Origin: Rhodoferax sp.
GTDB lineage: Bacteria > Pseudomonadota > Gammaproteobacteria > Burkholderiales > Burkholderiaceae_C
Length of the DNA stretch: 64,000 nucleotides
NCBI RefSeq assembly: GCF_028714215.1
Contig: NZ_JAQTMS010000022.1
Span: 1-64,000, forward strand
Direction of reading: 5' to 3'
The translations under genes and the position numbers were made by a program. The notes beneath the pieces are model-generated. The model saw only the letters and a program-made list of their open reading frames with translations, did not search any database and was not told the origin of the DNA. Shown one piece after another: positions 1 to 8,494 of the stretch; positions within the stretch are counted from its first letter, which is position 1, and the number at the start of each line of letters is the position of its first letter.

Positions 1-201
1 TCTGCTACTCGCCGCACCGACGCTTTGCGAGACGGGACTTTCACCCGTTGGAGTGGCGCAGCTGGCCAAGGTACACCCTCCCCCATCGGGGATCAATTGT
101 TCCTTCGCTTCACGACGCACCATGGCCGCCAGTTTAGATGTTCCATAATGATCCAGATAGTGCTATTTTTTCCGTCAAGTCGTTCAATTTTGGAACAGCC
201 T
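1..201. other. Unassigned sequence at the window edge
   Basis: I recognise no gene here. Open frames through the stretch show no family features, and the LysR coding region that follows is best started at 202. The stretch may hold the LysR promoter or the tail of an element lying outside the window. Confidence 0.4.
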
Positions 202-1146
202 GTGAGTCGTCCCCTGAATTCCATATCGCTGCAACACTTCGTCGCCGTTTGCGAGGAAGGCAGCATCAGCCGCGCCGCCAGCCGGGAGGCGATGGTGGCC
301 TCCGCCTTGAGCAAGCGCATCGCCGCGCTGGAGCAGGAGGTGGGCGTGCCGCTGCTGGTGCGCAGCCGCCGCGGCGTTCAGCCGACGCCCGCGGGGGAGG
401 CACTGCTGGCGCGCTCGCGCGAGATTCTGGCGGCACTGGACCAGGCCCGGGCCGAGATCAATGCCTTTGGCCAAGGGGTTCAGGGCAGCGTGCGGGTACT
501 CGCCAGCCCGTCGGTTCTGTCCGAACACCTGCCCGACGACATCGGCCGATTTCTGAAGCAGAACCCGGCCCTGCGCGTCAGCCTGGACGAGCGTCTGAGC
601 CCACACATCGTGCGCTGCCTGCACGAAGGAGCGGCCGACCTGGGCGTTCTTTGGGATCGAGCCGACCTGGCCGGTCTGCATGCCGTGCCCTACCGCAGCG
701 ACCATCTTTCGGTCGCCATGGCACCCGACCACCCGTTGGCCGGCAAGCCCTCGCTGCGCTACGCCGACACGCTGGACCAGATCTCGATCGGGGTTGCCAG
801 CGGCGGCTTGATGGACCAGTTGCTGCGGCGCCAGGCGGCACTGCTGGGCAGCCTGCCGCTGCACCGGGTCCAGGTCTCCAACATGGACGCCGCCTGCCGC
901 ATCGCCGCCGCTGGACTGGGGCTGGCGGTATTGCCCCATGAGGCGGCGGTGTCGCATGCCAGCGCCGCCTGTCTGGCCCTGGTACCGCTGTCGGACCCCT
1001 GGGCGGTACGCCGCTTTGTCATCGCCAGCCGGCCCGAGCCGCTGCGCTCGGCCAGCGCACGCCTGTTGTCGAAGTACCTGCAGACAGTGGCTTTGACGGC
1101 AAAGCCGGGTGAGCCGGCGCCGCCTGAAACTGTCGGCAAGGGTTAG
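202..1146 (+). CDS. LysR family transcriptional regulator
   Basis: This is a DNA-binding regulator of about 314 residues, the usual LysR length. An N-terminal winged helix-turn-helix spans about residues 9-66 (key stretch ISRAASREAMVASALSKRI). A periplasmic-binding-protein-like effector domain follows from about residue 90 to 300. I chose the GTG at 202 because it places the HTH at the normal distance from the N-terminus. An in-frame ATG at 148 would add 18 mostly hydrophobic residues, and neither start has a strong ribosome binding site. The gene overlaps the convergent S41 protease-like gene by 4 bases. Its target and effector cannot be told from sequence; LysR targets are usually divergent neighbours, which lie outside this window. 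Confidence 0.88.
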   Translation: MSRPLNSISLQHFVAVCEEGSISRAASREAMVASALSKRIAALEQEVGVPLLVRSRRGVQPTPAGEALLARSREILAALDQARAEINAFGQGVQGSVRVLASPSVLSEHLPDDIGRFLKQNPALRVSLDERLSPHIVRCLHEGAADLGVLWDRADLAGLHAVPYRSDHLSVAMAPDHPLAGKPSLRYADTLDQISIGVASGGLMDQLLRRQAALLGSLPLHRVQVSNMDAACRIAAAGLGLAVLPHEAAVSHASAACLALVPLSDPWAVRRFVIASRPEPLRSASARLLSKYLQTVALTAKPGEPAPPETVGKG

Positions 1147-2696
1147 CGGCTGTCGAGATAGTTGACGGCGTACTGGAGTTCCACATCAACCCCCGCCGCC
1201 AAGGCCAGCACGTTCTCCAGCGTCTTGGGCACGCGCGGGTTGGGCGCCACGCCGCCGACCCCGTTGCGGCTGTCGAGCTGAATCACGCCGTGCTGATCGA
1301 CCGAGCGACCGAAGGGATAGCCGATCGCGTAGCCGCCCGGCAGCACGATCTTGCCGCCCACCATGCCAAACGAAGCATTGGTGCCGTGAAAACCGATCAC
1401 CTTGGCATTGGCCAGCCGCGCCAGGCAGGCCGGTGGCCCCTCGCCGGAGCTGGTGGTACCGGGATTCACCAGCACCACCAGCGGCCCGCCGTAGTGAGGC
1501 GTCTGCGGCTCGATGGAGAGTTGGTCGACGATCGGTTCCGGTCCGCGTTCCGCCAGTGTCAGGCGCAGAAAACGGCCGTCCCGTTTGTCGTAGTACTCCT
1601 GCTCCTCGTAAAAAGACGGTACCGTGTAAAAGAAGCCGCACAGGTCGGCGGCGAGTTGATCGGAGCCGCCGTAGTTGCCGCGCAAATCGATGATGACACC
1701 CGGCACAGCGGCCGCGACGAACGCGGTGATGGCCTGGCGGAACTGCTCGTAGACCCGGATCGGATAGCCGGGGCTGGCCGGGTCGTACTCCATCGTCACC
1801 AGCACGTAACCGTAGCCCTGCGGCAAGGTCCGGTAATCGACCCGGCTCGAGAACGCCGGTCGCGCGGCGAAGTTCAGCAGCAAAAAGCTGCGCCCGGCGT
1901 CTTCCACCGCCGTCACGCTGGCAGTTTCAGCAAGCGCTGACCCGGGGTTCCTGAACTGGACCTGGACGGTGGCGCCGATGGCGCTGCGGGTCAGCAGTCG
2001 AGCCTGCTCCAGCCGGTAGTGTTCGCGCGTGGCCTGGGGGTTCTCATTGCCGTAGGCTCCGGTCAAGCATTTATAGGGAATGGCACCCACAGCGATGCTT
2101 TCGATGGCGTTGCGCGCCGGCTGAGCGCCCCAGTTGATGATCTCGGCGCCTGCCACGATCCCGGCCAGGTCGGCCGGACCGCCCGGGATCACGGCGGCGG
2201 CGATCACCCGCCCATCATCGAGTTCCGCCACGGCCATGCCAAAACCGCCCCCTGCCAGCGCTTTTGCCAGGGCCAGCGGCACGGCCGGGTTGTCCGCCGA
2301 CAGGCTCAGATGGCCGTCCGGGATGGCGCACAGGTACTCATGCAGGGCAAGGTAGTAAGCCCTGTCGTCGGTAGCGCTCTGGGCGCGCCAGATGCGCGCC
2401 TGGTAGCGATCGAAGAGGCCCGACCAATCGACCCCTTTCCAGTCGCCGAAAGCGTACTCGCGTGAAAACTTTTCGTGCGCCGCCTGGAACGCATCGCTCC
2501 AGGTCAGGGCACTGTAGTCGGCCAAGTCGGGGTAGCTGAAACCGAGCCTGGGATCCGGTACCGCGCCCGCTCCACCACCCCCGACACAGCCGCCCAACAG
2601 ATTGGGCGCCAGCACCCCGATGCTGACCAAGCTGGTCAGGCGCAGGGCATCTCGGCGGGATACGGCACAGGTCGAGAGGTTGATCACGGATTTCAT
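1143..2696 (-). CDS. S41 family (tail-specific protease-like) Tat lipoprotein
   Basis: This is a C-terminal-processing-peptidase-like protein of 517 residues. The N-terminus has a twin-arginine motif (SRRDALRLT, about residues 13-21), a hydrophobic stretch and a lipobox ending LLGGC, with the acylatable Cys at residue 37. It is therefore predicted to be a folded, Tat-exported, lipid-anchored protein. A PDZ-like segment lies near residues 160-200 (AVIPGGPADLAGIVAGAEI). The S41 core follows, with IDLRGNYGG near residue 330 and the nucleophile region GTTSSGEGP near residue 413. The start ATG at 2696 has AGGAG about 10 bases upstream; an extension to 2828 is open but lacks signal-peptide logic. 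It converges with the LysR gene. The substrate is unknown. Confidence 0.85.
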   Translation of the reverse strand: MKSVINLSTCAVSRRDALRLTSLVSIGVLAPNLLGGCVGGGGAGAVPDPRLGFSYPDLADYSALTWSDAFQAAHEKFSREYAFGDWKGVDWSGLFDRYQARIWRAQSATDDRAYYLALHEYLCAIPDGHLSLSADNPAVPLALAKALAGGGFGMAVAELDDGRVIAAAVIPGGPADLAGIVAGAEIINWGAQPARNAIESIAVGAIPYKCLTGAYGNENPQATREHYRLEQARLLTRSAIGATVQVQFRNPGSALAETASVTAVEDAGRSFLLLNFAARPAFSSRVDYRTLPQGYGYVLVTMEYDPASPGYPIRVYEQFRQAITAFVAAAVPGVIIDLRGNYGGSDQLAADLCGFFYTVPSFYEEQEYYDKRDGRFLRLTLAERGPEPIVDQLSIEPQTPHYGGPLVVLVNPGTTSSGEGPPACLARLANAKVIGFHGTNASFGMVGGKIVLPGGYAIGYPFGRSVDQHGVIQLDSRNGVGGVAPNPRVPKTLENVLALAAGVDVELQYAVNYLDSR

Positions 2697-2855
2697 CCTG
2701 GTTTGCTCCTGTCCAATGCGGCGAAGAAACCGATGCGCGATCCGGGTCCTTACAACGCGCGGTGCACCGCAGGAAGAGATGGGGTCAAGAATAGTTGTCG
2801 AAAAATAGGCCTTCTTGACAACTATCACCAGAAGGCTGTGTGGGCGGATGACCGA
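2697..2855. other. Intergenic region, nothing recognised
   Basis: This 159-base gap lies between the S41 protease-like gene and a small hypothetical gene on the same strand. I see no convincing promoter, terminator or RNA in it. Confidence 0.4.
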
Positions 2856-3137
2856 TCAAGATGCCATGGATCGGACCAGGGCACGCAAATCCGCCTCAAA
2901 CTGCGGGCGGCCTGCGGGCGGTGGACATTGGGCGGCCGACTCCGCCTTGGCGTCCTGCGCTCTGAGTGAGAGGCAAGGCAGTGCGTAGCGAGCGTGCGGC
3001 ATGGGGTATCTTCTGTAATTGGAACCGCCACGTCCAACCGAATAGATCACGGTGCGTTCCTGCTCCTGCAAATAGCGTAAGCCGGTCGCCACGCCGTCAA
3101 GGACAATACTGTCGTCAGTGTTGAAATTGATGCTCAT
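2856..3137 (-). CDS. Small hypothetical protein, 93 aa
   Basis: I do not recognise the family. The N-terminal half has a regular pattern (MSINFNTDDSIVLDGVATGL, then LRYLQEQERTVIYSVGRGG and YRRYPMPHARYALP). It looks like a compact, partly beta-stranded domain. The C-terminal half is lower in complexity, with Ala, Pro and Gln, and ends in an amphipathic helix (FEADLRALVRSM). It has no signal peptide or membrane segment. The ATG at 3137 has GGAG 9 bases upstream, supporting this start over the longer open frame to 3224. It lies downstream of hoxJ on the same strand, separated by a strong hairpin, so it may be a separate unit. Confidence 0.6.
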   Translation of the reverse strand: MSINFNTDDSIVLDGVATGLRYLQEQERTVIYSVGRGGSNYRRYPMPHARYALPCLSLRAQDAKAESAAQCPPPAGRPQFEADLRALVRSMAS

Positions 3138-3288
3138 ATGCGCTCCACATTCCAAGTTCCGGTTGATCCCCGCATGACTGCAGTTTCGACCGCTCAGGGG
3201 GTGTTGTGAATGGCAGTGAAGCACCTTTTTCGCAGGTTATTTGGTACCAGGATTTTCATGCCCTCCCGTAGTACAAAGCTACCAATCG

Positions 3289-3319
3289 GCGCCGCGGACA
3301 GCAGCGCTGTCCCTGGCGC
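3289..3319. repeat. Two-tier inverted repeat downstream of hoxJ
   Basis: The arms are GCGCC (3289-3293) and GGACAGC (3296-3302), a loop AGC, then GCTGTCC (3306-3312) and GGCGC (3315-3319). This gives 12 base pairs with one symmetric internal loop. It sits 46 bases past the hoxJ stop. No T-run follows on the minus strand, so it is not a textbook intrinsic terminator. It could block 3' decay or be a dispersed palindrome. Confidence 0.6.
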
Positions 3320-3364
3320 TGGACCCAGACCAGGAGCTTGTCCGCCAACAATGGGGAACGCGTT

Positions 3365-4714
3365 CTAAGGCGCGACCAAGGGCAAGGTCAACGTGAACTG
3401 GGCGCCGCCCTGCGGCAGGTTGTCCACCGTCAGATGGCCGCCGTGCTGTTCCACGATGCCATAGCTGATCGAGAGGCCCAGCCCGGTACCCTTGCCGACG
3501 CTCTTGGTGGTGAAGAAGGGATCGAAGATGCGCGACAAATGCGCTGGCGCTATGCCGGGGCCGTTGTCGGCAAAATGCAACTGCACGGTCCCCGCAGTCT
3601 GCTGCAAGATGATGCGCAATTGGGGCGTTTTATCGCCCTCCGTGTTGGCCGCGTCGTAGGCGTTTTGCACCAGGTTCATCATCACTTGCAGCAACTGGCC
3701 GGCATTGCCCGTGACGTAGCAATCGGCGCCGCGCGTCCAGTGCACCTGAAAGCGCGGTGCCGTGCCCTTTTTGACCCACAGGATGGCACGCTCCACCACG
3801 CCGTTGATCTCGACCGGCGTGACTTCTTCATGCCCCACGGTTGAAAACCGCTTCAGTCCGCTGACGATGTCGGTGGTGCGCTGAGCCCCTTCCAGCGTGC
3901 CCTCCAGCAGCGAGGGCAAGTCCTTGAGCAGGTGGTCGATGCGCAATTCAGCGCGCAACGCCTGCACCTCGTTGGGCAGTTCCAGTCGATGGACCGCTTC
4001 CAGGTAACGGCTCAAGCGCGTGCCGTAGCGTTGCAGCACATGCACATTGCCCAGCACGAAACTGATCGGGTTGTTCAGTTCGTGCGCCACACCGGCCACC
4101 AGGCGCCCCAGGGACGCCATTTTTTCCGAGTGCAGCAACTGCTGCTGCGCCAGCTTCAAGGCCTCGTGCGCTTCACGCAACTGGTGGTAGGCGCGCTTGA
4201 GTTCACCCAGCGGCCGACCGACCAGCACGCGACCGACCTGCCGGCCGGCGCTGTTGTGCCGCGGCGTGCAGTTGAAGTCGACCGCCACCACTTGGCCCAT
4301 GGCATCACGCAGGTTGATTTCGACCACCACGCCGGAGCGCGAGTCGGAGTGATACAAGGCCAGTTGCCAGCGTTGCACGCTCTGTTCGTCGGCCAGCAAA
4401 TCGAGCACCGGCGAGCCTAGCAGCGCCTGCTCGCTGCGCCCCACCAGCTCGCACAGGGCGGCATTGGTTTCTTCGATCAAACCGTCCTGGTTGCAGGCGA
4501 TCAGGACATCGCTCATGGCCGACAACAGGCTGAAAATGAACTGCTGCGACTGCTCCAGTTGCGCGTTCTTTTCTTCCAGCTCCACCTCGTCGCTGACCAG
4601 CTTGGAATAGACCTCGTCCATCTTCTGGATCACGTCCAGCCAGGTCGCCTCGTCGACGCCTTCGAGTTCACCCAAAGGCAAATGCAGCAGCGGTGACGGC
4701 GGTGGAACAGGCAT
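3365..4714 (-). CDS. hoxJ: HoxJ/HupT-type hydrogen-signalling sensor histidine kinase
   Basis: This is a soluble histidine kinase of 449 residues with no membrane segment. A PAS domain lies at about 60-165. A coiled linker leads to the H-box (SLGRLVAGVAHELNNPISFV, phospho-acceptor His211). The N-box NLVQNAYDA lies near 345, followed by G boxes DNGPGIA and GKGTGLGLSISYG. The ELNNP-type H-box and cytoplasmic PAS architecture match HoxJ/HupT. In those systems the kinase is restrained by the HoxBC regulatory hydrogenase in the presence of H2 and otherwise phosphorylates the NtrC-like regulator HoxA/HupR. The hoxBC genes on the same strand upstream support the name. A DUF6880-like gene and a VapBC pair intervene. 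No hoxA is present, and no clear ribosome binding site precedes the start. Confidence 0.82.
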   Translation of the reverse strand: MPVPPPSPLLHLPLGELEGVDEATWLDVIQKMDEVYSKLVSDEVELEEKNAQLEQSQQFIFSLLSAMSDVLIACNQDGLIEETNAALCELVGRSEQALLGSPVLDLLADEQSVQRWQLALYHSDSRSGVVVEINLRDAMGQVVAVDFNCTPRHNSAGRQVGRVLVGRPLGELKRAYHQLREAHEALKLAQQQLLHSEKMASLGRLVAGVAHELNNPISFVLGNVHVLQRYGTRLSRYLEAVHRLELPNEVQALRAELRIDHLLKDLPSLLEGTLEGAQRTTDIVSGLKRFSTVGHEEVTPVEINGVVERAILWVKKGTAPRFQVHWTRGADCYVTGNAGQLLQVMMNLVQNAYDAANTEGDKTPQLRIILQQTAGTVQLHFADNGPGIAPAHLSRIFDPFFTTKSVGKGTGLGLSISYGIVEQHGGHLTVDNLPQGGAQFTLTLPLVAP

Positions 4715-4760
4715 GGCTCAAAACAGTTTATCAAACGCCTATGAAGCGGTCTGTTCAGGC

Positions 4761-6239
4761 TTATTTCTCGGATGCAGTCGAACGCGCCACACCGTCGAGC
4801 AGCTTGATGAAGTTCCGTTTTGGCTTGAACTGAAGCCGCAGCTCAGCCAGGTAGTCGCCAAATTGCAGTTGCTGTTTCTGCTCTTTCATCAACTCCCCCA
4901 CTTTGCTGATCAGCTTGATCGCCTCCTCGTAAGCTGCGTTATGGGTCTGCTCGACGATGGCCGGCACCACGCGGCGGTAGAGACTCACCGCGTCAACTGG
5001 ACGCGCGGATTCGAGCTTTCCGGCCAGTGTGATCAGCAGGCTGCGATCACAGATGCCTGTCTGAGCGGCCACCCAGGCAGCATCCAAATCCTGCTCCCAG
5101 AGGGCAATTTCCACGCGCAACGAGTAGTTGGGTGCGGAGGGTTTCGGCTTCCGGTGGGTCGTCGCCATTGCCTCACGCGCAATGACGTCGGCAACTCTTG
5201 CCAACGCCCTCTCCCGTTGCACCGGCCAGAGACCAAGCTTGCCGGCGACATCGTGCAGCTTCTTGTAGTGCTCGATACCCGGCTGCTCCTCGAACTGGAT
5301 CCAGGTGAGTTGCAGCGCCTCGTCATTGCGCTTGCGCTTGAGGTAAGCCGCTACCAGGAAATCCCGCAGACGGTTGTCGGGGCGTTCCGGGAAAGCCTTC
5401 AGACCGCGCTCCGCCCACGCCAGCGCCTGGTCCGGCTGCTTGGCCTTGGTCCAGATTTCAGCGATGCCAAGATAACGATAGCCGGATGAAAGATCCCGCG
5501 ACTTGATCGCTACCAATTCCTCGATGTCGTCGCTGGCCTCGGCCAGTTGCTCCATGACGCGTGTGATGCGAGAGCGGTGGACATCGTAGCTGTCCTTTGC
5601 AGTCGGCGGCTTTAACTTGCGCCACTCGGCCTCCGCCAGTTCTCGATACCGGCACAGGCCCACCTTGCCCAAGGGGATTTTGTACGTCGCTGCATCGAAG
5701 CTGCACAAGCCGAAAGGCAGCGTCGTTTCGAGACGGAACAGGCGCTCCGCCAAGTCTGCAGCTTCGGGTCGAGCCATGGCGCAGGCCTTCAGATGCAGTT
5801 CGCCCAGACGATAGACAATGTCACCGATCTCGCCATCCGAGTCGTCAATTTGCTCCAGAGAATTCTCGACTCGCTCGATGGCGTATTCGGCCAGTTCGAC
5901 CAACATGGCTGCGGTGTCGGGCTTGAGCAATTCCGCCAGCGAATCCACCACCTGATCGACCTTGGCAGCGAAGGTGCCCACCTCGCGCCAGTCGACAAAG
6001 CCGCGAATGCGCGTTGCACCATCGATGGCTCGCTTAAAGGCCTTGGCGACGTTGCCGCCAGCGCCGCTGGTGGGCTCGGCTTTGAGCAACAGGGACTGGT
6101 AAAGACGGTCGTCGCGCTGGGCCACGTCGAGCAGGAGATCGATCAAGGCTTGCGTGTCCAGATACTCATGGATATCACGCCACGGATCGCGCCGCTTATT
6201 GCTGCCGGATACCATGCCTGACTTCAACCCATGTTCCAC
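4761..6239 (-). CDS. DUF6880-like helical-repeat protein
   Basis: This is a soluble, largely helical protein of about 492 residues. It opens with an N-terminal segment of the type DTQALIDLLLDVAQRDDRL, followed by FKRAIDGATRIRGFVDWRE. The C-terminal half has TPR-like helices, for example LGIAEIWTKAKQPDQALAWA and AERGLKAFPERPDNRLRDFL. This layout matches proteins I associate with DUF6880, some of which are fused to SWIM zinc fingers; no SWIM cysteines are seen here. Its function is unknown. The GTG start at 6239 has AGGAG 9 bases upstream; an ATG at 6215 is the alternative. It follows vapC by 49 bases and precedes hoxJ by 46, so it appears to have been inserted together with the VapBC pair into a hydrogen-sensing operon. 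Confidence 0.7.
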   Translation of the reverse strand: MEHGLKSGMVSGSNKRRDPWRDIHEYLDTQALIDLLLDVAQRDDRLYQSLLLKAEPTSGAGGNVAKAFKRAIDGATRIRGFVDWREVGTFAAKVDQVVDSLAELLKPDTAAMLVELAEYAIERVENSLEQIDDSDGEIGDIVYRLGELHLKACAMARPEAADLAERLFRLETTLPFGLCSFDAATYKIPLGKVGLCRYRELAEAEWRKLKPPTAKDSYDVHRSRITRVMEQLAEASDDIEELVAIKSRDLSSGYRYLGIAEIWTKAKQPDQALAWAERGLKAFPERPDNRLRDFLVAAYLKRKRNDEALQLTWIQFEEQPGIEHYKKLHDVAGKLGLWPVQRERALARVADVIAREAMATTHRKPKPSAPNYSLRVEIALWEQDLDAAWVAAQTGICDRSLLITLAGKLESARPVDAVSLYRRVVPAIVEQTHNAAYEEAIKLISKVGELMKEQKQQLQFGDYLAELRLQFKPKRNFIKLLDGVARSTASEK

Positions 6240-6288
6240 GATAAGTCTCTCCTCTTTCGTTCCCGGATTGGCAGCGGCATGGCAACGA

Positions 6289-6708
6289 CTACTTGGTAGG
6301 TACCACGACCGCCGGCGTGACTCCCAAACGTTTGCCGCGACGCGCGAATCGACGGTCATCGAAGCTCAAGAATTCCGTGCAATGGCTACTGGCCAGCAGG
6401 TGCAGCGCATCGGCGAAGTCCAGTCCCTCAGTGTGCCAGGCCAGGGCATCGTCGATGCGCGACCATTCCTCAACGCTGACGTTGGGCAGCCCCAGCAAAT
6501 GTTTGACGACCCGCACGAAATCCTCGGTCGCAAAGCCATAGAAGGCGCGCAACACCCATTCGAGTTCAAGAATCACGGTCAGGGGTACGAATACCTTGGG
6601 GGATTCGGTCAGGAGACGAAGGGCAATCGGGCGTTGTCTGGCGGCCTCGGGGTCGGCCGGGTCGGCCACATAGAAACGCGCCAGGATGTTGGTATCAAGT
6701 GCGATCAT
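6289..6708 (-). CDS. vapC: VapC-type PIN domain toxin
   Basis: This is a PIN-domain ribonuclease of 139 residues. The acidic metal-binding set is visible: Asp5 (IALDTNILARF), Glu48/Glu50 (LELEW), Asp97 and Asp100 (LDFADALHL), and Asp117/Asp118 (SFDDRRF). VapC toxins usually cleave tRNA or rRNA and are neutralised by the cognate VapB. The start ATG at 6708 overlaps the antitoxin gene by 14 bases, as expected for a coupled toxin-antitoxin operon; the upstream extension of the frame has no PIN features. The RNA target cannot be predicted. Confidence 0.9.
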   Translation of the reverse strand: MIALDTNILARFYVADPADPEAARQRPIALRLLTESPKVFVPLTVILELEWVLRAFYGFATEDFVRVVKHLLGLPNVSVEEWSRIDDALAWHTEGLDFADALHLLASSHCTEFLSFDDRRFARRGKRLGVTPAVVVPTK

Positions 6709-6955
6709 CTTTGGCTTCCCGCATGGCGAGGGCGACATCGAAATCGGCAAGCCGGCGCTTGCCGGGCCGCTTGCAAACCAGCATGCCGAAGCCATCTTCG
6801 GCACTGGTTTGAACAACCTGGCGCTTCACCTCGGCGTGGATGACATGACCGTCCAGGTGGAAATCGAGTTGACAACCTGGAGTGATGCCCAGACGGCGAC
6901 GGATTTCCACTGGAATAACGACTTGGCCTTTATCGGAAACAGTGACGGTTAGCAT
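6695..6955 (-). CDS. vapB: AbrB-fold VapB-type antitoxin
   Basis: This is an 86-residue protein with an N-terminal SpoVT/AbrB swapped-hairpin DNA-binding domain (about residues 1-45, including VSDKGQVVIPVEIRRRLGI). The C-terminal tail is predicted to bind and block the PIN toxin encoded next. AGAGGA lies about 10 bases before the ATG. A perfect palindrome 14 bases upstream of the start is a likely autoregulatory operator. The pair starts right after hoxC on the same strand. Confidence 0.9.
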   Translation of the reverse strand: MLTVTVSDKGQVVIPVEIRRRLGITPGCQLDFHLDGHVIHAEVKRQVVQTSAEDGFGMLVCKRPGKRRLADFDVALAMREAKDDRT

Positions 6956-6968
6956 GGCAGTACGATCC

Positions 6969-6983
6969 TCTTACATGGTAAGA
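6969..6983 (-). promoter_or_regulatory. Palindromic operator candidate for vapBC
   Basis: The sequence TCTTACATGGTAAGA on the plus strand is a perfect 6-bp inverted repeat with a 3-bp centre. It lies 14 bases upstream of vapB, next to an A+T-rich stretch that can serve as a -10 element. VapB antitoxins of the AbrB fold bind such palindromes to repress their own operon. The assignment is inferred from position and symmetry. Confidence 0.55.
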
Positions 6984-6998
6984 ATATTTTAGCATGCG

Positions 6999-8480
6999 TC
7001 AATGCACCGTGCAGACCATGCACGGATCGAAGGAACGGACGATGTGCTGCACGGCAACACTCTGGCCGCGGCCGTCCGAACTGTCGATGGTGGCGCCCAC
7101 CAGGGCCGCCTCCAGCGCCCCCGGTGTGCCGGCGGCGTCGCGCGGCGAAAAGTTCCAACTGGTGGGGGCCACGATCTGGTAGTGCGCGATGCGGCCGTTC
7201 TCGATCTTCAGCCAATGCCCCAGGGCGCCGCGGGCCGCCTCCGACAGGCCAACGCCCTGCCCCTGCGCCGGCAGCGCCTGCACCTGGTGATACGGCTCAT
7301 GCGCTTGCAGCGCCAGCAACCACTGTTCCATCAGCGGCAGGATACGGGCCATTTCCAGCAGACGCGCCAAAACCCGCGTGTACACGCTGCCGCCATGCGC
7401 CAGCGCCAGCGCACGGATCAGGGCCTGGCCATCCACCAGTTGCCGCGCAATGGCCCCGGTCTCGACCACCTGGCCGGCCAGCCGGGGTGCCTTGTTCCAG
7501 CTGTAGGCGCCCGGTTTGTCGATGTCGGGTTGGGTCAGGCCTTGCATCGGGTGCAAGGGCTGGCCCGCTTCACCCTCGGCCAGCCAGCTGTGCCGCGTGT
7601 CTTCACTGATCCGGCTGGCATCGAGCGCCAGCCGCTGCTGCAACTGGGCGTCCCAGACACCGCGGCCCAGCGCGTGAGAGCCGTCGACCTGGGCGTAAGC
7701 GCCGTAACTGAGGTAGCGCCCCGGTCCCGGCCCCAGGGCGGCCAGCTCCAGGTCAGCGGCAATGTCGAGGAACAGCGCCAGATCGCTGCCCTGGACGCGC
7801 GCCTGCCAGTGCGATAGATCAGCCAGACTGGCCAGCGCCGCCACTTCTTCCAGGGGCGCGCCGTACAAGGTTTGCTCCAGGAAAGCACGCATCTCGCGCA
7901 GGCGCGACAGCAGGCGCACGCGCTCGGTCGACTCAATGGCGCGCGAGGTGCCGCCCGGCAACAGGGCGCCGGAGTGCGGCCATTTGCCGCCCAGTGCGCC
8001 CATCAACTCCAGCCAGCGCGCGCGCGCCGCCAGCGCCGCGCGGTTGTGCAAGCCGCCACCGGCGCCCCCCACCAGCGCCGCGAAGCGCCGCTGCGTCTCG
8101 CCAAACCAGCGCCTAGGGGCATACACCTCGCGGGTGAAATCGGGCATGAAGAAGACGTAGAAATGCGTCAGGTGATCGGCCAGGTTTTCGCAGGCCAGCA
8201 TCAGGTTGGTGGCATACAAGCCATTGGGCGGCATCACCACGCCCGAAGCATCGGCCAGGGCCTTGGCGGCAGCGACCGACTGCGAGACCGAGCAGATGCC
8301 GCAGATGCGCGGCGCGATGGTCAAGGCGTCGATCGGATCGCGCCCGACCAGCATGACTTCGAAGCCACGGTACATGGGCGCCTTGACACGCGCTTCAAGC
8401 ACCCGGCCATCGGCCACCTCCAGCTCGACTTCGAGGTCGCCCTCGACGCGATTGAAGGGTCCCAGTATCAAACGGCTCAT
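6999..8480 (-). CDS. hoxC: Regulatory [NiFe]-hydrogenase large subunit
   Basis: This is the 493-residue catalytic subunit of a cytoplasmic H2-sensing hydrogenase (HoxC/HupV). The NiFe ligands are present: RICGIC with Cys60 and Cys63, and DPCMVC with Cys487 and Cys490. The conserved RVEG motif starts at Arg11. Two features mark it as a sensor rather than an energy-converting enzyme. The protein ends exactly at DPCMVCTVH, with no C-terminal peptide for a maturation protease. The L2 motif reads RICGICSVSQ, with Gln67 where most uptake hydrogenases have His. The start ATG at 8480 follows hoxB by 14 bases. The subunit should pair with HoxB and signal to HoxJ. Confidence 0.93.
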   Translation of the reverse strand: MSRLILGPFNRVEGDLEVELEVADGRVLEARVKAPMYRGFEVMLVGRDPIDALTIAPRICGICSVSQSVAAAKALADASGVVMPPNGLYATNLMLACENLADHLTHFYVFFMPDFTREVYAPRRWFGETQRRFAALVGGAGGGLHNRAALAARARWLELMGALGGKWPHSGALLPGGTSRAIESTERVRLLSRLREMRAFLEQTLYGAPLEEVAALASLADLSHWQARVQGSDLALFLDIAADLELAALGPGPGRYLSYGAYAQVDGSHALGRGVWDAQLQQRLALDASRISEDTRHSWLAEGEAGQPLHPMQGLTQPDIDKPGAYSWNKAPRLAGQVVETGAIARQLVDGQALIRALALAHGGSVYTRVLARLLEMARILPLMEQWLLALQAHEPYHQVQALPAQGQGVGLSEAARGALGHWLKIENGRIAHYQIVAPTSWNFSPRDAAGTPGALEAALVGATIDSSDGRGQSVAVQHIVRSFDPCMVCTVH

Positions 8481-8494
8481 TTTCAGTTTTGCGC

